Shown piece after piece: positions 39,910 to 51,053 of a stretch of DNA of 64,000 nt. How positions within the stretch are numbered: the first letter of the stretch is position 1; each line of letters opens with the position of its first letter. The notes beneath the pieces are model-generated. The model was not told where the DNA came from. It worked only from the letters and a program-made list of their open reading frames with translations, and ran no database searches. The DNA is taken from assembly GCA_016946835.1 (NCBI GenBank), contig JACVTC010000133.1, positions 36,001-100,000 on the forward strand, written 5' to 3'. Source of the stretch: Neocallimastix lanati (nom. inval.) (lineage: Eukaryota > Neocallimastigomycota > Neocallimastigomycetes > Neocallimastigales > Neocallimastigaceae). The position numbers were made by a program, and so were the translations under genes.

Positions 39910-41788
39910 TTATGTTTTAGTGAGTAAGGAGTTTCTAAAATTATCCATTAATGTACTATTCAAGTATTTCGTAAAACCATCAGCTATATTATCTTTTGAT
40001 TTAATATATTTTAATTTGATTATTTTCTTGCTGACTAAGTCTCGGATGTGGTGATAACGAATATCGATATGCTTTGATTTTGGATTTATCGATACATTTT
40101 CACTGTTATAAATGGTAGCTTTGTTATCTTCAAAAATTGTAATATCCTTAATATTTATATTTAACTCGCTTAAAAGATTTTTATACCATAACGCATGTTT
40201 TGCGCATTCGCTTAAGCTGTAGTATTCAGCTTCAGCAGTGGACGTTGAAACACAATGCTGTAGTTTAGAAAACCAGCTAGTTGGAGTAGGTCCCATCATC
40301 ATAAGAAAACCGGATGTGGATTTCCTAGATCCTGGATCGCCAGCATAATCTGCATCGACAAATATTTTGAGGTTCATATTCTTTTCTACCTTGATTCCAT
40401 AATTTATCGATCCTCTTAAATATCTGAAAATTTTGAGCACGTTTTCCCAATCTTCTAATGTTGGTTGACGTGCCTTTCTCGCTGCTTGAGTGACTCCAAA
40501 CAAAATATCTGGTCGAATGCATATGGCTAAATATAGTAGATTTCCAATAGCACTCCTATATGTTGTTTCATTAAATTTTGTCTTTCTTAGATTTTCATTT
40601 TCTTTTGGTATAAAGTTTCTAAGCGGGATTAATTTGTTTATTTTATATTTATTTAAAATATCTTTCACATACCTTGATTGATGAAGAATATAACCATTTT
40701 GGACCTTTTCAAATTTGATTCCAATAACGAATTCGACATCTCCAATATCTTTGATGTTAAATTTCTCTTTAATTGATTTTTTGACGTTATTTATTTCATT
40801 TTCCTTTCCTGCAATCAGAATGTCGTCTACGTAGACTGATAATATACAAATTATGTTTTTATCATTATCAAATTTTACATACAGACATGGTTCACTTTTA
40901 ATTCTCCTAAAGTTCATTTTAAGTAACTCTTCATTTAATTTGTTGTTCCATTGTTTTCCGGCCTGTTTCAATCCATAAAGTGCCTTCTTGAGTTTCCAAA
41001 AATATTTTCCATGAGAATAGTGTCCTTCAGGTGCTATCATGTATATATCTTCTTCTATTGGGGCATTTAAGTATGCCGAATTTACATCTATTTGTTTTAT
41101 TTTAAAATTATTTATAACAGCTATTACGGTAAATATTCTAAGTGTGTTCTGTTTTAGTGTTGGGAGCAAAGGTTTCTTTATAATCAACTCCGTATTTTTG
41201 ATTATAACCTTTCGCCACCAATCTGGCTTTCCTCTTGATGATATCTCCTTCGGAATTCCTTTTTAGTTTAAATACCCATCTTGAAGATATTACATTGGTG
41301 TTTGGGGGAATTTTTCTTGTGATATCGAACACTTTAAGTTTCTCCATATTTGTTAGTTCTTCTCGGATTGCTTTTATCCATTCTATTTTATCCTTTAATT
41401 TGAATATGTCATTATAATTTATTGGTTCTTTAAACTGATCTGTTAAGGGATTATTAACTTTATTGTTTTTGTTAGACTTAAAACATTTATTTAATTTGTT
41501 ATTGTTATACATTGACTTTCTTTTAGATGTGCTGTGTAATGAAAGGTTTTTATTTAATTGATGACTTAAAAAATGTTCGTTATTAGTGTTATTTATAGTA
41601 AATTGTGATGTGTTGGTATCTGAATAATTTTCAATTAAATTGTTATTGATTTTACCATTATTATTAATTTCTCTTTCATTATTATTTTTGTTGTAATTTT
41701 TATTGTTTCCATTATAATTATTATTGATTGTGTTGTTTTTATTTATTGTAGAATCAACTTTATTATCATTGACTTTTTTATTTTCCAT
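39910..41788 (-). pseudogene. Copia reverse transcriptase and RNase H, one frameshift
   Basis: Frame 41788..41138 starts in an Asn-rich linker and enters the RT (SSRWVFKLK, KARLVAKGYNQ, YKETFAP). An extra base near 41165 closes it. Frame 41187..39910 carries the rest: IDVNSAYLNAPIEE, LKKALYGLKQAGKQWN, the catalytic YVDDILIAGKE, then RNase H with VDADYAGDPGSRKS, STAEAEYYSLSECAKHALW and EDNKATIYN. Both catalytic sets look intact, so only the single shift separates them. The protein ends KYLNSTLMDNFRNSLLTKT. Confidence 0.9.
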
Positions 41789-41935
41789 GAAATTATTTTC
41801 TTTATTATTGTTATTATTTTGAGTAGTATAATTTTCATTGTTATTGTTATTGTCTTTATTGTTGCTTTGAGTGTTCTTTTCATTGTTGTAATTATTATTA
41901 TGTTTTTTATAATTATCATTGCTGAAATTGTTATA

Positions 41936-42780
41936 TTATGAATAATTACCTTCAAGGTGTTTTAAATTTTTAATAAAATTGTTATTTGTATAATCAGCCT
42001 CTCTGAATTCGTTATTGGTGTAATGGAAATAAGTATTGCCAGGTTGATTTTCTAGGAACTCAACAGTTCTGGAAAGAATAATTTTATGATTTATAATATC
42101 TAGAATTTTATACGCCTTTGTATTTTCTCTATAGCCTAGAAAGATACCAGGATGAGAATTATTGTCAAATTTTGAGCGAAATTCTTTAGGGATGAAAAAA
42201 TAAACACGACATCCAAAAACTCGAAAATTGTTATAATTAACTGGTTTATTGTATAAGATTTCATAGGGAATTTTATTGTTAATTCCCTGATGAGGTAAAC
42301 GGTTATGAATAAAATTTGCAGTATCCATCGCAAACTCCCAAAAGTTATGGTTTAATTTTGATTCGTTTAGGAGTGATTTGGCGCAGTAGATTAATGTTCC
42401 GTTAAAGCGTTCAGATCGTCCGTTTTGTGCTGGATTAAATGGGACTGTAAATTGTTGAATAATCCCGTTAGTTTGGCAGAATTGTTCAAAACTTTTGTTC
42501 TTAAATTCCTTACCATTGTCAGTTCGAATATATTTTATTTTAGTATTAAAAATATTTGATATTCTGTTATACCAGAGGGTGAATTTTTCAAAAGTTTCAT
42601 ATTTATTTGTAATGAAGATTATCCATCCAAAACGTGAAAAATCATCCAGGATTGTTAGAAAATATTTATAACCATTTAAGGAAGTTGTAACTAGTCCTAC
42701 CAAGTCCATATGGATTAACTCAAAAATGTGAAAAGTTTTGTTTTTTAACGTTTTTATATGGTTTATTTTTGAGTTTTGAG
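41936..42780 (-). pseudogene. Copia integrase core and C-terminal region
   Basis: The open frame 42709..41936 gives the integrase core. First Asp is in HMDLVGLV, second Asp in RTDNGKEF, and Glu in NGRSERFN, the D,D-35-E set. The copia GKSERFxFGYxxNxK-type region follows as FRVFGCRVYFF and GIFLGYRENTKAYKIL. The frame continues upstream of its first ATG (FELIHMDL) and is out of register with the gag-protease frame because of an indel near 42760-42790. TAA at 41936 falls inside an Asn-rich linker that otherwise continues in the same frame to 41788. Confidence 0.9.
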
Positions 42781-44456
42781 TTAATACATATTTGGCATTT
42801 TTCTGGTGGAATTATTTTATTTAACTTATCTTTGACTAAGGAAATGTTGAAATGACCTAGGCGGCGATGCCAGAGGTCCATAATTTGACTTTTGTTTAAG
42901 TGTGTGTAACTAATTTCGTTTGTGATATATGAATCTTTTTTATCGAATATTATTGGAAACTTTGAAAAATAAATTTTAAAAGTATTATTAAGATTTGAAA
43001 GAATGTCACATACTCTATTACCATTATTGTCGTAAATTGTAGCTCTTGGTAAATTGTTAAAATTATTGAAAACGACTTTATAATTTTGTAACATTAATTG
43101 ATTAATTGATATTAAGTTTTTATATATTTGGTTTGAATAATATACATTCTTTAAAACAAATTTATGATTATTTATATATCCTTCAAAATTGCCTAAGTGA
43201 CTTGCGATTATTTCTTTGCCATTTGGTAAAGATATATTTATTTTGCATTTTCTTATATTTGTTAATTGATTAAAATTATTTGTTATGCTGATGGAAGCTC
43301 CAGAATCAAGTATCCAGCATGTGATATTATTATTGTTGATTATGTCAGATTGATTGTTATTATTGATTATTGCGGAATTAATTTCAAAACACTTTTCAGT
43401 ATTATAGTCAGTTGAAAAATCTTCCTGAATGTCGCTGTTATAAATATTTATATTATTAATATTATAATTGTTGTTTTTATCGGTATTTTTCTTGCTAGAC
43501 TTATAATTTTTTTTGCGGTTTAATTTTCTACTTTTATTGTTATATCTATTCTTTTTGTTGTTACTCTTTTTATTTCTCCAGCATTCCTTTTTATAATGAC
43601 CAAATTTTCCGCACAAGTAGCATTTACCATTTTTTCTTTTTCTTTTGTTATTCTTTTTAATTTGATCATTGTTATTCTTGTTGTGTGTTGTAACATTAAA
43701 GATACTTTGTTGATTCTCGGTTATAGTATTTTCTCTAATTTTTGAAAATATTATGTCTGGAATAATTCTCTCTAGATAACTGCAGCAACCCTTCCAGTTA
43801 TTATTGAATTGAAAGACATTTACCCAGCGAATGTTTTCTGGTAAAGATCGGTTTAACATCCCAACCTTTACATTATCGCTAAGGTCACTGTCTATTCTCT
43901 CAAGGTCATCAATTAAGTTTTGAAATTTTGATAGAAATATATGTATGTCATCTTCCATGTTGTATTTTAACTTATTGAGTTTATCCTTAAATATCATCTT
44001 TTGATGTTCTTCTCCCATTGTGAACGAGTTATTAAGTAGTTTCCAAATTTCATAGGCAGTTTTATTATGACTATTCAAGATCCTTTTAGTATTTTCACCG
44101 AGACTGTTTGTGATTATTCACTTGACAAGTATATCATTATTGATGTCTTCTTCCGACGTTCCGAGTTCATATACAAGAGATGTATCAAATTTATCCGTAA
44201 TATAATCGTTTAAATTTCCTCTTATATCCTTTTTTCTTAATTTCTTGACCTTTTGATCCCCAATGTAGCTGTCTAAATTATTAATGCTTAAAAGGTAGAG
44301 GATGTTGGTTTTCCAATTTAAGAAATTTTCCGTAGTCAGTTCCGTAACATGATTAAAATTTTCTGAATAATTAAAGGAGAATCCTTTTGGGTTTGGATTT
44401 TCTTCAGTAATATTAGTAACTTGATTGTTATTGAGTCTATTTGTTCTTCTAGCCAT
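42720..44456 (-). pseudogene. Copia gag, protease and integrase zinc domain, one internal stop
   Basis: ATG 44456 (MARRTNRLNNNQ) opens gag. A TGA at 44118, most simply a TGG change, interrupts it, and the same frame resumes to 42720. The gag C-terminus has a CCHC zinc knuckle, CYLCGKFGHYKKEC, followed by a Lys/Asn-rich tail. The protease active site is CWILDSGASISI. The integrase HHCC domain follows as LWHRRLGHFNIS and CQICINSKLKN. The frame then ends out of register with the integrase core. Confidence 0.9.
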
Positions 44457-45023
44457 TTTAATTAATTTTGAAATATGTTGTATAGAGTTTGTTTATTTTA
44501 ATTGTAGCATTATTTTTATTGTGTTTAAAAATTGTACATTTTTTAAAAATTTTATTTACTTTTTATATTGTTTATTAATAGTCCTATGATTTATATTAGA
44601 TTTTGTATATCACTGGATATTGATTGTTATTATTTTAGGAACAAACTTAAATTATTATCATTCCTGTGAAAATGATCAATAATATGACTATCGTTTATAT
44701 TAAATTAATAGAATTTTAAATTATGTAATATAATTCTGTTCAATAGTTTGACCATCCTATTGTTTAGGTTTATTTTATATTTTATTTTTGTATTTTGTTT
44801 ATATGTTATCGTAATATTCCCTGACTAAAGTTGTTACCTTTAAATTATTGTTTCATATTTTTATGATTCATGTGTGTGCCGTTTAATCATGTCATAAGAC
44901 ATTATATTATTAATGTTTAATGATTGTTCTTTTGTTATTGGATATTTATTTAATTAAGTTTACATGTCATAATTTATCTGTTTATATTAACTTGGAAATA
45001 TATTTAATATTTCTATTATGATT

Positions 45024-45060
<37 letters not shown>

Positions 45061-45216
45061 TTATGTTTAATAAAAATATGATTTTAAATATATAAATAAA
45101 ACAATAATTTTATTTATATTAAAATAATATTTTAATTAGTTATATTTGTAATTGTTTTTATCCTTTAAAGTAGTATTTTGTATAATATCGATCTCAAGCC
45201 TATAATATTTTGAATT

Positions 45217-45475
45217 TCCTCTTGAAGTATATATGGCTTATATATTAATATTCATATAATTTTGAATTATATTTATTTTATTTAATTTTGTATTTTATTT
45301 TAACTTTCAGCTTATCTTGTATAGCTGACCTTTTATTTCAATTCTCAGCTTATTTTTGTATAGCTGACCTTCGTTTTAAATTTCAACTTATTTTTGCATA
45401 GCTGACTTTTGTTTTGATTCTCAGCTTATTTTTGCATAGCTGACTTTTGTTTTAATTTTGTATACTTCAAGAGGA
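45217..45475. promoter_or_regulatory. Structured leader of the copia element: four tandem hairpin units within a 15-bp inverted repeat
   Basis: Between the primer-binding site and gag, TCCTCTTGAAGTATA (45217..45231) and TATACTTCAAGAGGA (45461..45475) are perfectly complementary. They enclose four tandem units of about 35-40 bases at 45307-45445, each with CAGCT...AGCTG-type self-complementary ends around TATTTTTGTAT or similar. The position suggests an RNA packaging, dimerisation or translation-control structure; this is inference. Confidence 0.6.
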
Positions 45476-45631
45476 TAGTTATATTTGTTCCTTTTAATTA
45501 ATATTAAAATAATAGTATTTTTCATATATAAATATAGGTATTAGAATTTTGTAATATTCAGTTAATTAAATATATATATATTGAATAAGACTTAGCTTTT
45601 TTTTTTTATTTTATTCTCAATCGGTTGAGAT

Positions 45632-45645
45632 TGAGAATCTTAATC
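45632..45645 (-). promoter_or_regulatory. Primer-binding site of the 39-46 kb copia element
   Basis: Plus-strand TGAGAATCTTAATC directly abuts the 5' LTR and matches 13 of 14 bases of the tRNA-Lys(CUU) anticodon arm shared with two other elements here. Confidence 0.7.
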
Positions 45646-45887
45646 TGTTAAAAAAGGATTAAGAGACACTCAATTTAATAAATACAAATATTGTTTTATT
45701 TTATAAAGATAAGAATGTGTTTTAAAATATTTTATTATAAAGTATTTATTAATTATAAAATAGAGAAGATGTTTTTTTAAGAAGAATTTTATTTCACTTA
45801 ATTTATATAAGTATATTTAATTTATTTATGATAACTTATTGGTTGATATATTAAAAACTTAAATGATAAATGTTTATATTTTTAACA
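45646..45887 (-). repeat. 5' LTR of the 39-46 kb copia element (242 bp)
   Basis: TG...CA ends. Partner of 39593..39836. Flanked outside by CTAAT. Confidence 0.95.
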
Positions 45888-45892
45888 CTAAT

Positions 45893-46987
45893 ATAATTTT
45901 AAAAAATAAAAAAAAAAAATTAAAAAAAAATATTTTTCAAAGTTAAATTAAAAATATATATATAAATTAATATTAAAAAAAATTTTATTTCAAATGTTAT
46001 TAAAAAATTAAGAAAGTTACATAAATTTATAATATAAATATATATATAAAATTTTATATTGTTATAAATAATTTTTTAAATTATTATATTATTGGTTTTT
46101 TAATAATAAATAATTATAATAAAAATTATAATTATTTTTAATAATAAACAAAAAAATTTCATATGATTTTAAATATCTTTAAAGTTATGATGATAAAAGT
46201 TCAAATTTTAAATATAGATTTTTTTTTTAAAAAAAAAGAAAAATATAAAAGTTTATTTAAAAATAATTATAAAAAATTATATATATATGATATTTTTCTT
46301 TTTTAAAGTTTTCCTTAATTATTATTATATATAATTAATATCTAAAAATAAAAAAAAAAAAAAAAAAATATAAAATAATTAAAATAAAAATTGAACACCT
46401 TGAAATTTTTCCACTAACATATTTTATTATTAACCAAATAAATAAAAATATAGGTATTAAGCGGAATATTTTAAGTTATAATTCAATATCATTTTTATAT
46501 TTTATATATATTATTTTTTATAATTATTAAATTCATATATATATAATAAGACAATATATTTTAGATGTTATTTATTAATGAAATTAAATATTTATAATTA
46601 AAAAAAAAAAATATGTGATCTGGTTATAATATAATAGATATTATTATTATTATTTATTAATAATTATTAAGGTTTTCATTTTAATATTATTATGACAATT
46701 ATGAAAAACAGTTTTACCTTTTTATATTAATAATGTATAATATAATGTAACGTCTTTTTTATTATTTTAATTAAAAAATTTTTTTAAATGAAAAGAAAAT
46801 ATTATATTAGAACTTTGAAATGAGCATTATAAATAATAGATATAATATATGGCTGTTAATACTATTATACAATATTTTTATATGTATTCATTATTATTAT
46901 TATTAATTTTTAATTTTTATTCTTTTTTTTTATTTTAATATAATTAAAATAATTATTTTTTTTTATTTATTTTGTATGCATAAATAG
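45893..46987. other. AT-rich intergenic region
   Basis: No gene is recognised. It ends at an ATAAATAG acceptor-like sequence that opens the receptor remnant at 46988, so a lost or unrecognised 5' exon could lie here. Confidence 0.5.
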
Positions 46988-47763
46988 ATATTGGAAAAGC
47001 AATTACTTTTAATGCAATAGCTTATTCGTATTCAGAGGAAACTGAAGTATACTCAATATTAGTTAATGAATTTAATAAATACTCAAAGGAAAGAAATTTA
47101 GATATTTACATAAATTTGGTTCTTTTGACAACATTTAATTCTTCATATAGAGTACAAGATTATAGAACAACATTAGATTACGTTTTAAGTAAAAATGAAA
47201 AAAAAGATATGATATTATTTTTTATGATATAATTTATTCTCAAAGATTTGGACCATATTTATTAGATTTAAGTGAATTTTATTTCACCATATAAAATAAA
47301 AAATAAAATAATTTCAGAAGGTCAAAATTTTCAAATTTGCAAATTGACTGATAAATTCGGGTTTATAATTCAGCAATCCCAATTATTTTACAAATTTTTA
47401 ATGATTATTTACTGTTTGGTGCTAATGATTAGAGAATGGAAAAAAGATTCAATTCATTATGAAATTAATATTTTATCAGTCATGGTTTTTATTTCCATAT
47501 TATCTTTCATTCTTTTCGTCTCTCTACATATTTTAGAAATCGATAATTATATTTATTATTTTATATTAAGAATATCAATTAATATTATTTTTGCAATATC
47601 AAATTACGTATATATATTCTATCTTGGGTTTTCAATGGAAACAAATAATCAACATTTCAAAAATAGAAATGTTAATATAAATAAGCTAAAATGGGATGTT
47701 GATATATCAATAATTGAGGATACATCTTCAGATAGTAAAAATTATGATAACGATAGTATATAA
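46988..47763 (+). pseudogene. Class C GPCR-like receptor remnant: binding-protein N-terminus joined to last membrane segments
   Basis: After the acceptor, 46988 to about 47230 reads ITFNAIAYSYSEETEVYS and NLVLLTTFNSSYRVQ, like the start of a periplasmic-binding-protein-like ectodomain. A frameshift near 47220 is followed by FYDIIYSQRFGPYLLDLS. At about 47270 the sequence jumps to a different frame, 47272..47763 (163 codons). That frame has SPYKIKNKIISEGQNFQIC, then three hydrophobic segments (LFYKFLMIIYCLVLM, SVMVFISILSFILFV, IYYFILRISINIIFA) and a polar tail. The middle of the ectodomain and the first membrane segments are missing. The family assignment is from general resemblance to metabotropic-type receptors of gut fungi. 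Confidence 0.5.
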
Positions 47764-48149
47764 AAAAAAGAAACTAAATAGAACAAGCTTAATAATAATA
47801 TATTTTATTATAAATATATATTAAAAAAAATAAATAAAAATATATTACAATAAAGTAATTTAAATATAAAATTATTTTATATTTATTCAAAATTTTAATA
47901 TTTTTTATTTTATAAAATGTAATGATGCCAATTGTTATTTTTTTTTATCTTTATCTAATTTTCAACTTTACATTACTTTTAAATATTAAAAAAAAAGATA
48001 TTATCTTTTAAAATAAATATTATTTATCAAATAGTAAATTTCTTCATTATTAATAAAAAGTATTATAGATATAACTAAAATTTATACAATAACAAAAGGA
48101 ACCAAAGATAATTTTGTAGGTTTATTAATGATTATTATAATATCTGTTA

Positions 48150-48560
48150 TACTATTAATCGAACCAGGTCCTATCTTGGTTGTTAGTCCGTGACATAAGG
48201 TTCCTGGTTCGATCTAGCTCTTTTATCATTTCCGATTTTCCTTGAAAGAAGTTTTCACGGAATATGGTATTTCCACTTCTTTTATATATATATAAATTAT
48301 TCCTTATCTCCAAAGTAATATAGACAAGATAATGTCTTAAGAGAGTTGCGCAAGTATTGTCATTTAATATATTTACGAGGAAATTCCTATCATATAGATA
48401 ATTCTACAAAAGCGCTATTTTTAACTAATATTCAATGTATCTCATTGAGTTAGGTTATACTGGCCACCAAGAAAAAGTGTACTAGAAAATTCTCAACAAT
48501 AATTTGCATGTCAGAACGTCAATGCTGAACACTCAGTAAGGTACACACCAGAAGTAAATA
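48150..48560 (+). other. GC-richer island with tRNA-like promoter words, possible decayed SINE
   Basis: The island contrasts in composition with its surroundings. It begins with inverted arms ATCGAACCAGG and CCTGGTTCGAT around 48157-48216; the second contains a GGTTCGAT B-box-like word. The rest is unique, non-repetitive and closed in all frames, and separates two receptor remnants. No target duplication was found and the A box is not convincing. Confidence 0.3.
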
Positions 48561-48718
48561 AAAATAATGTTATACTATTATTTATCTAATATCGTTTTTC
48601 AATTTATTATGAAAAAATTTTTTTGGAAAATTTTATATATTTTTTTACCTGTTGATTTTTAAATAATGAGTATGCTTGAAATAATTTTATTTTTTTTTAT
48701 TTTTTTTATTTTTTTTAG

Positions 48719-48990
48719 ATATGGAAAGCATTACAGTAATAAAATGTCATTTTAAACAATTAATATTACCTATAACTATATCTTTAACCATCATTACACT
48801 ATTATATAAATTAATTATTGATTCCCCCCAAAAAAAATAAACTATTTGAATGGATTTATCATAATCGACGTTGTTTCATTTCATTCTTATATTTATTGTA
48901 GTTGATCATATTTTTAATTTGTAAGGTGTCCTTTCACCATATAAAATTAAAAAATAAAATAATTTCGGATGATCTTGATATTTTATATTA
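48719..48990 (+). pseudogene. Second class C GPCR-like remnant (membrane segments)
   Basis: A T-rich tract ending TTTTTTTAG (about 48718) looks like an intron acceptor. It is followed by MESITVIKCHFKQLILP and a hydrophobic segment ITISLTIITLLYKLII, then, after stops and shifts, further hydrophobic sequence and SPYKIKN near 48940. The last part repeats the 47279 region of the neighbouring remnant almost base for base (TTTCACCATATAAAAT...AATAATTTC). This is either a duplicated gene or the displaced remainder of the same gene. Confidence 0.45.
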
Positions 48991-49197
48991 TTTTTCAATA
49001 ACTCTTCTTTATATATATTACTATTGGGAAAAAATCAAATAAATTTTATTTCAAAAATGAAGCTATAAAAAAAAAAATTCGAGAATTCTTTATAGTCATT
49101 AGTTACTTAAAAGTCTGTAACATTTAGAAAAGTCATTAGTTGTAAAGATAATAAAATTTTCTTTTATAATAATTAAATTTTAAATCATTTAAGTCTG

Positions 49198-49232
<35 letters not shown>

Positions 49233-49325
49233 TTTTTGGTAGTATTATTTGAGTTTGCATCATATTCCAAATTGTCTAAAATAAAAAACAATTTTTTTTA
49301 TTATTATTATTTCTTATACTCGTCT

Positions 49326-49505
49326 TTTTATATATAGTGATTTACTTTATTTTCTATAGTTTCAATAGATAAAATATTCGAAAAAATTATAAAAACTTCA
49401 TTAGACATTATGTTTTGTTTAACAATTAAAGTAAAGGTCACCTCATTATAAAAAGAATCTTGTCATATTAATTTTTTCTGCTCTTTGTTCAGGTGTCATT
49501 GCCAT
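49326..49505 (-). pseudogene. Possible small unknown gene fragment
   Basis: ATG 49505 begins MAMTPEQRAEKINMTRFFL and stops. A second frame from about 49460 continues with QDSFYNEVTFTLIVKQ and NEVFIIFSNILSIETIE. The residue use looks less random than in neighbouring frames, and one shift would join them. I recognise no family, and it may be chance. Confidence 0.2.
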
Positions 49506-50006
49506 TTTTGAAAATCAACCGATCAATAATATTTAATTCAATGAAACAAAAAAATTATGTTTTATAATAAAATACTAAATATGAATGAAAGTACATATTA
49601 CAAATATTACATACATATTACCTCATATAGTTTTATATATTATTTAATTCTTTATATGAAATTTATAATTGTTAGTTTAATAAACAATAAAAAAGTTTAG
49701 TAAATAATTTTTTTTTTTTTTAATTTTTAATTTAAATTTTTAAGTTATATAGCGAAATTATTAATATCTGGAAAATATTTTCTATATGTCAAAAAACTTT
49801 TGTTAATGATGGACATAACAGCATTCCATTTAATATTAAACATTAATATGAAAAAAAATAAAAACAAAAACAGGTAAACAAAACTTTAACAACATGTAAT
49901 TATATAATTCCAATTAAATAAGGATAATATATATATATATTAATAACAATCACTAAATATATATTATCTTATTCTTTAATCAGAAATTGTTTTAAACCTT
50001 AAATAT

Positions 50007-50052
<46 letters not shown>

Positions 50053-50190
50053 TTCAAGTCGTAATTATTATTCTTAATTATATCATTTTTTTTTATTTTA
50101 TTTTATTTTTAATTTATTTTAATTTATTTTAATTTATTTTAATTTATTTTAATTTATTTTATTTGCATTTATATTTATATTATTATTATT

Positions 50191-50227
<37 letters not shown>

Positions 50228-50369
50228 ATTATTATTTTTTTAAATAGCTCTTCTTAATATTTCTTAATATTTATAATATAAAACAACTTTTTTTAAATAT
50301 ATATTATAAAATTATTAAAGATACATATTAATATTACGATTATCATTATATTTTTTTTTTCTTTTCGAA
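49506..50369. other. AT-rich intergenic region
   Basis: Low-complexity sequence with a TA array at about 50009-50050, TTTAATTTAT repeats near 50105-50160 and a T run of about 33 bases near 50190. It precedes the 3' end of the endonuclease gene. Confidence 0.6.
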
Positions 50370-51053
50370 TTAAAGAGTAAACTTTATTCCAGTTAATTTT
50401 TTTATTTTACCAAGGGTTACTGATTGTTGAACATTGGATTGGGTAACAGTATAGCACTCTAAGAAGTTATTTTCTTTGTTATAGAAAATCTTATAGAAAG
50501 AATCAGGAACAGCTACACCTTTACCAATTGTTTTTATATTTTCATTGGTAAAAATTGGACCAGAAACAATATCAATTTTTCCATATTTTTTAGCTAATTC
50601 ATGACCATAATCTTCAAGATTTTTCCAATTACCAGCATTCATTAAATGTGTTTGAGGCGTCATATTACACATTAAAAAGGTTAATGAAGCAGATTGAACA
50701 TCAAAATCTCTATCATTATTTGGACAAAGATGTCCCTTATCATAACCAGAATTTTTATAATCACTTTTAGTACTATTTATAGTAATGTAAGATTTATTTT
50801 GAAGGAGAGGACAAGATCTAAAATTATTAGTTCTATTTTTATTTCTTTCAGATTCTACCGCTTCAACTTTTGTAAGAGTATAAGCTACGTATTCCGAAAT
50901 ACCTAAACTACCAACATAGCAAACATCATAAATACCATGACTATGTTCGTCATAACCACTGTATTTATTTGAATGAGTTATCTTTATATCCAAGGAGAAG
51001 ACTTGAATAATATTTAAAATTATAAAAACGAAAAAAAGTAATTTTCTATACAT
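50370..51053 (-). CDS. Secreted DNA/RNA non-specific endonuclease (His-Me finger), 227 aa
   Basis: One intact frame starts at ATG 51053. Residues 1-20 are a signal peptide (MYRKLLFFVFIILNIIQVFS). The catalytic motif is YDKGHLCP with His108 as general base, a Lys variant of the family DRGH. TFLMCNMTPQ and NAGNWKNLE supply the metal-binding Asn and the conserved N-x2-W-x2-LE block. Length suits bacterial secreted nucleases of the NucA/Serratia class rather than mitochondrial NUC1, because the signal is secretory. It would degrade extracellular nucleic acids, for example for nutrients in the rumen. A bacterial origin by transfer is plausible for gut fungi but not shown here. Confidence 0.88.
   Translation of the reverse strand: MYRKLLFFVFIILNIIQVFSLDIKITHSNKYSGYDEHSHGIYDVCYVGSLGISEYVAYTLTKVEAVESERNKNRTNNFRSCPLLQNKSYITINSTKSDYKNSGYDKGHLCPNNDRDFDVQSASLTFLMCNMTPQTHLMNAGNWKNLEDYGHELAKKYGKIDIVSGPIFTNENIKTIGKGVAVPDSFYKIFYNKENNFLECYTVTQSNVQQSVTLGKIKKLTGIKFTL

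Larger units (their letters stand above)
39588..45892 (-). mobile_element. Nearly complete Ty1/copia retrotransposon (6.3 kb) with CTAAT target duplication
   Basis: LTRs at 39593..39836 and 45646..45887 flank all expected parts in minus-strand order: primer-binding site, structured leader, gag with zinc knuckle, protease, integrase, RT, RNase H and polypurine tract AGGGAGAA (39844..39837). The 5-bp duplication CTAAT lies at 39588..39592 and 45888..45892. The LTRs differ at only a few positions, so the insertion is fairly recent. The coding region nevertheless has two stops and two single-base shifts. Confidence 0.95.

Noticed and set aside
44118-44120. Programmed stop readthrough or alternative genetic code (TGA as Trp) in copia gag
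   Set aside because: The intact genes here use TGG for Trp and TAA or TAG as terminators, and the same element has other stops and frameshifts, so ordinary decay is simpler.
49326-49505. Confident two-exon gene
   Set aside because: No credible splice sites join the two frames and no family is recognised, so it was kept only as a low-confidence fragment.
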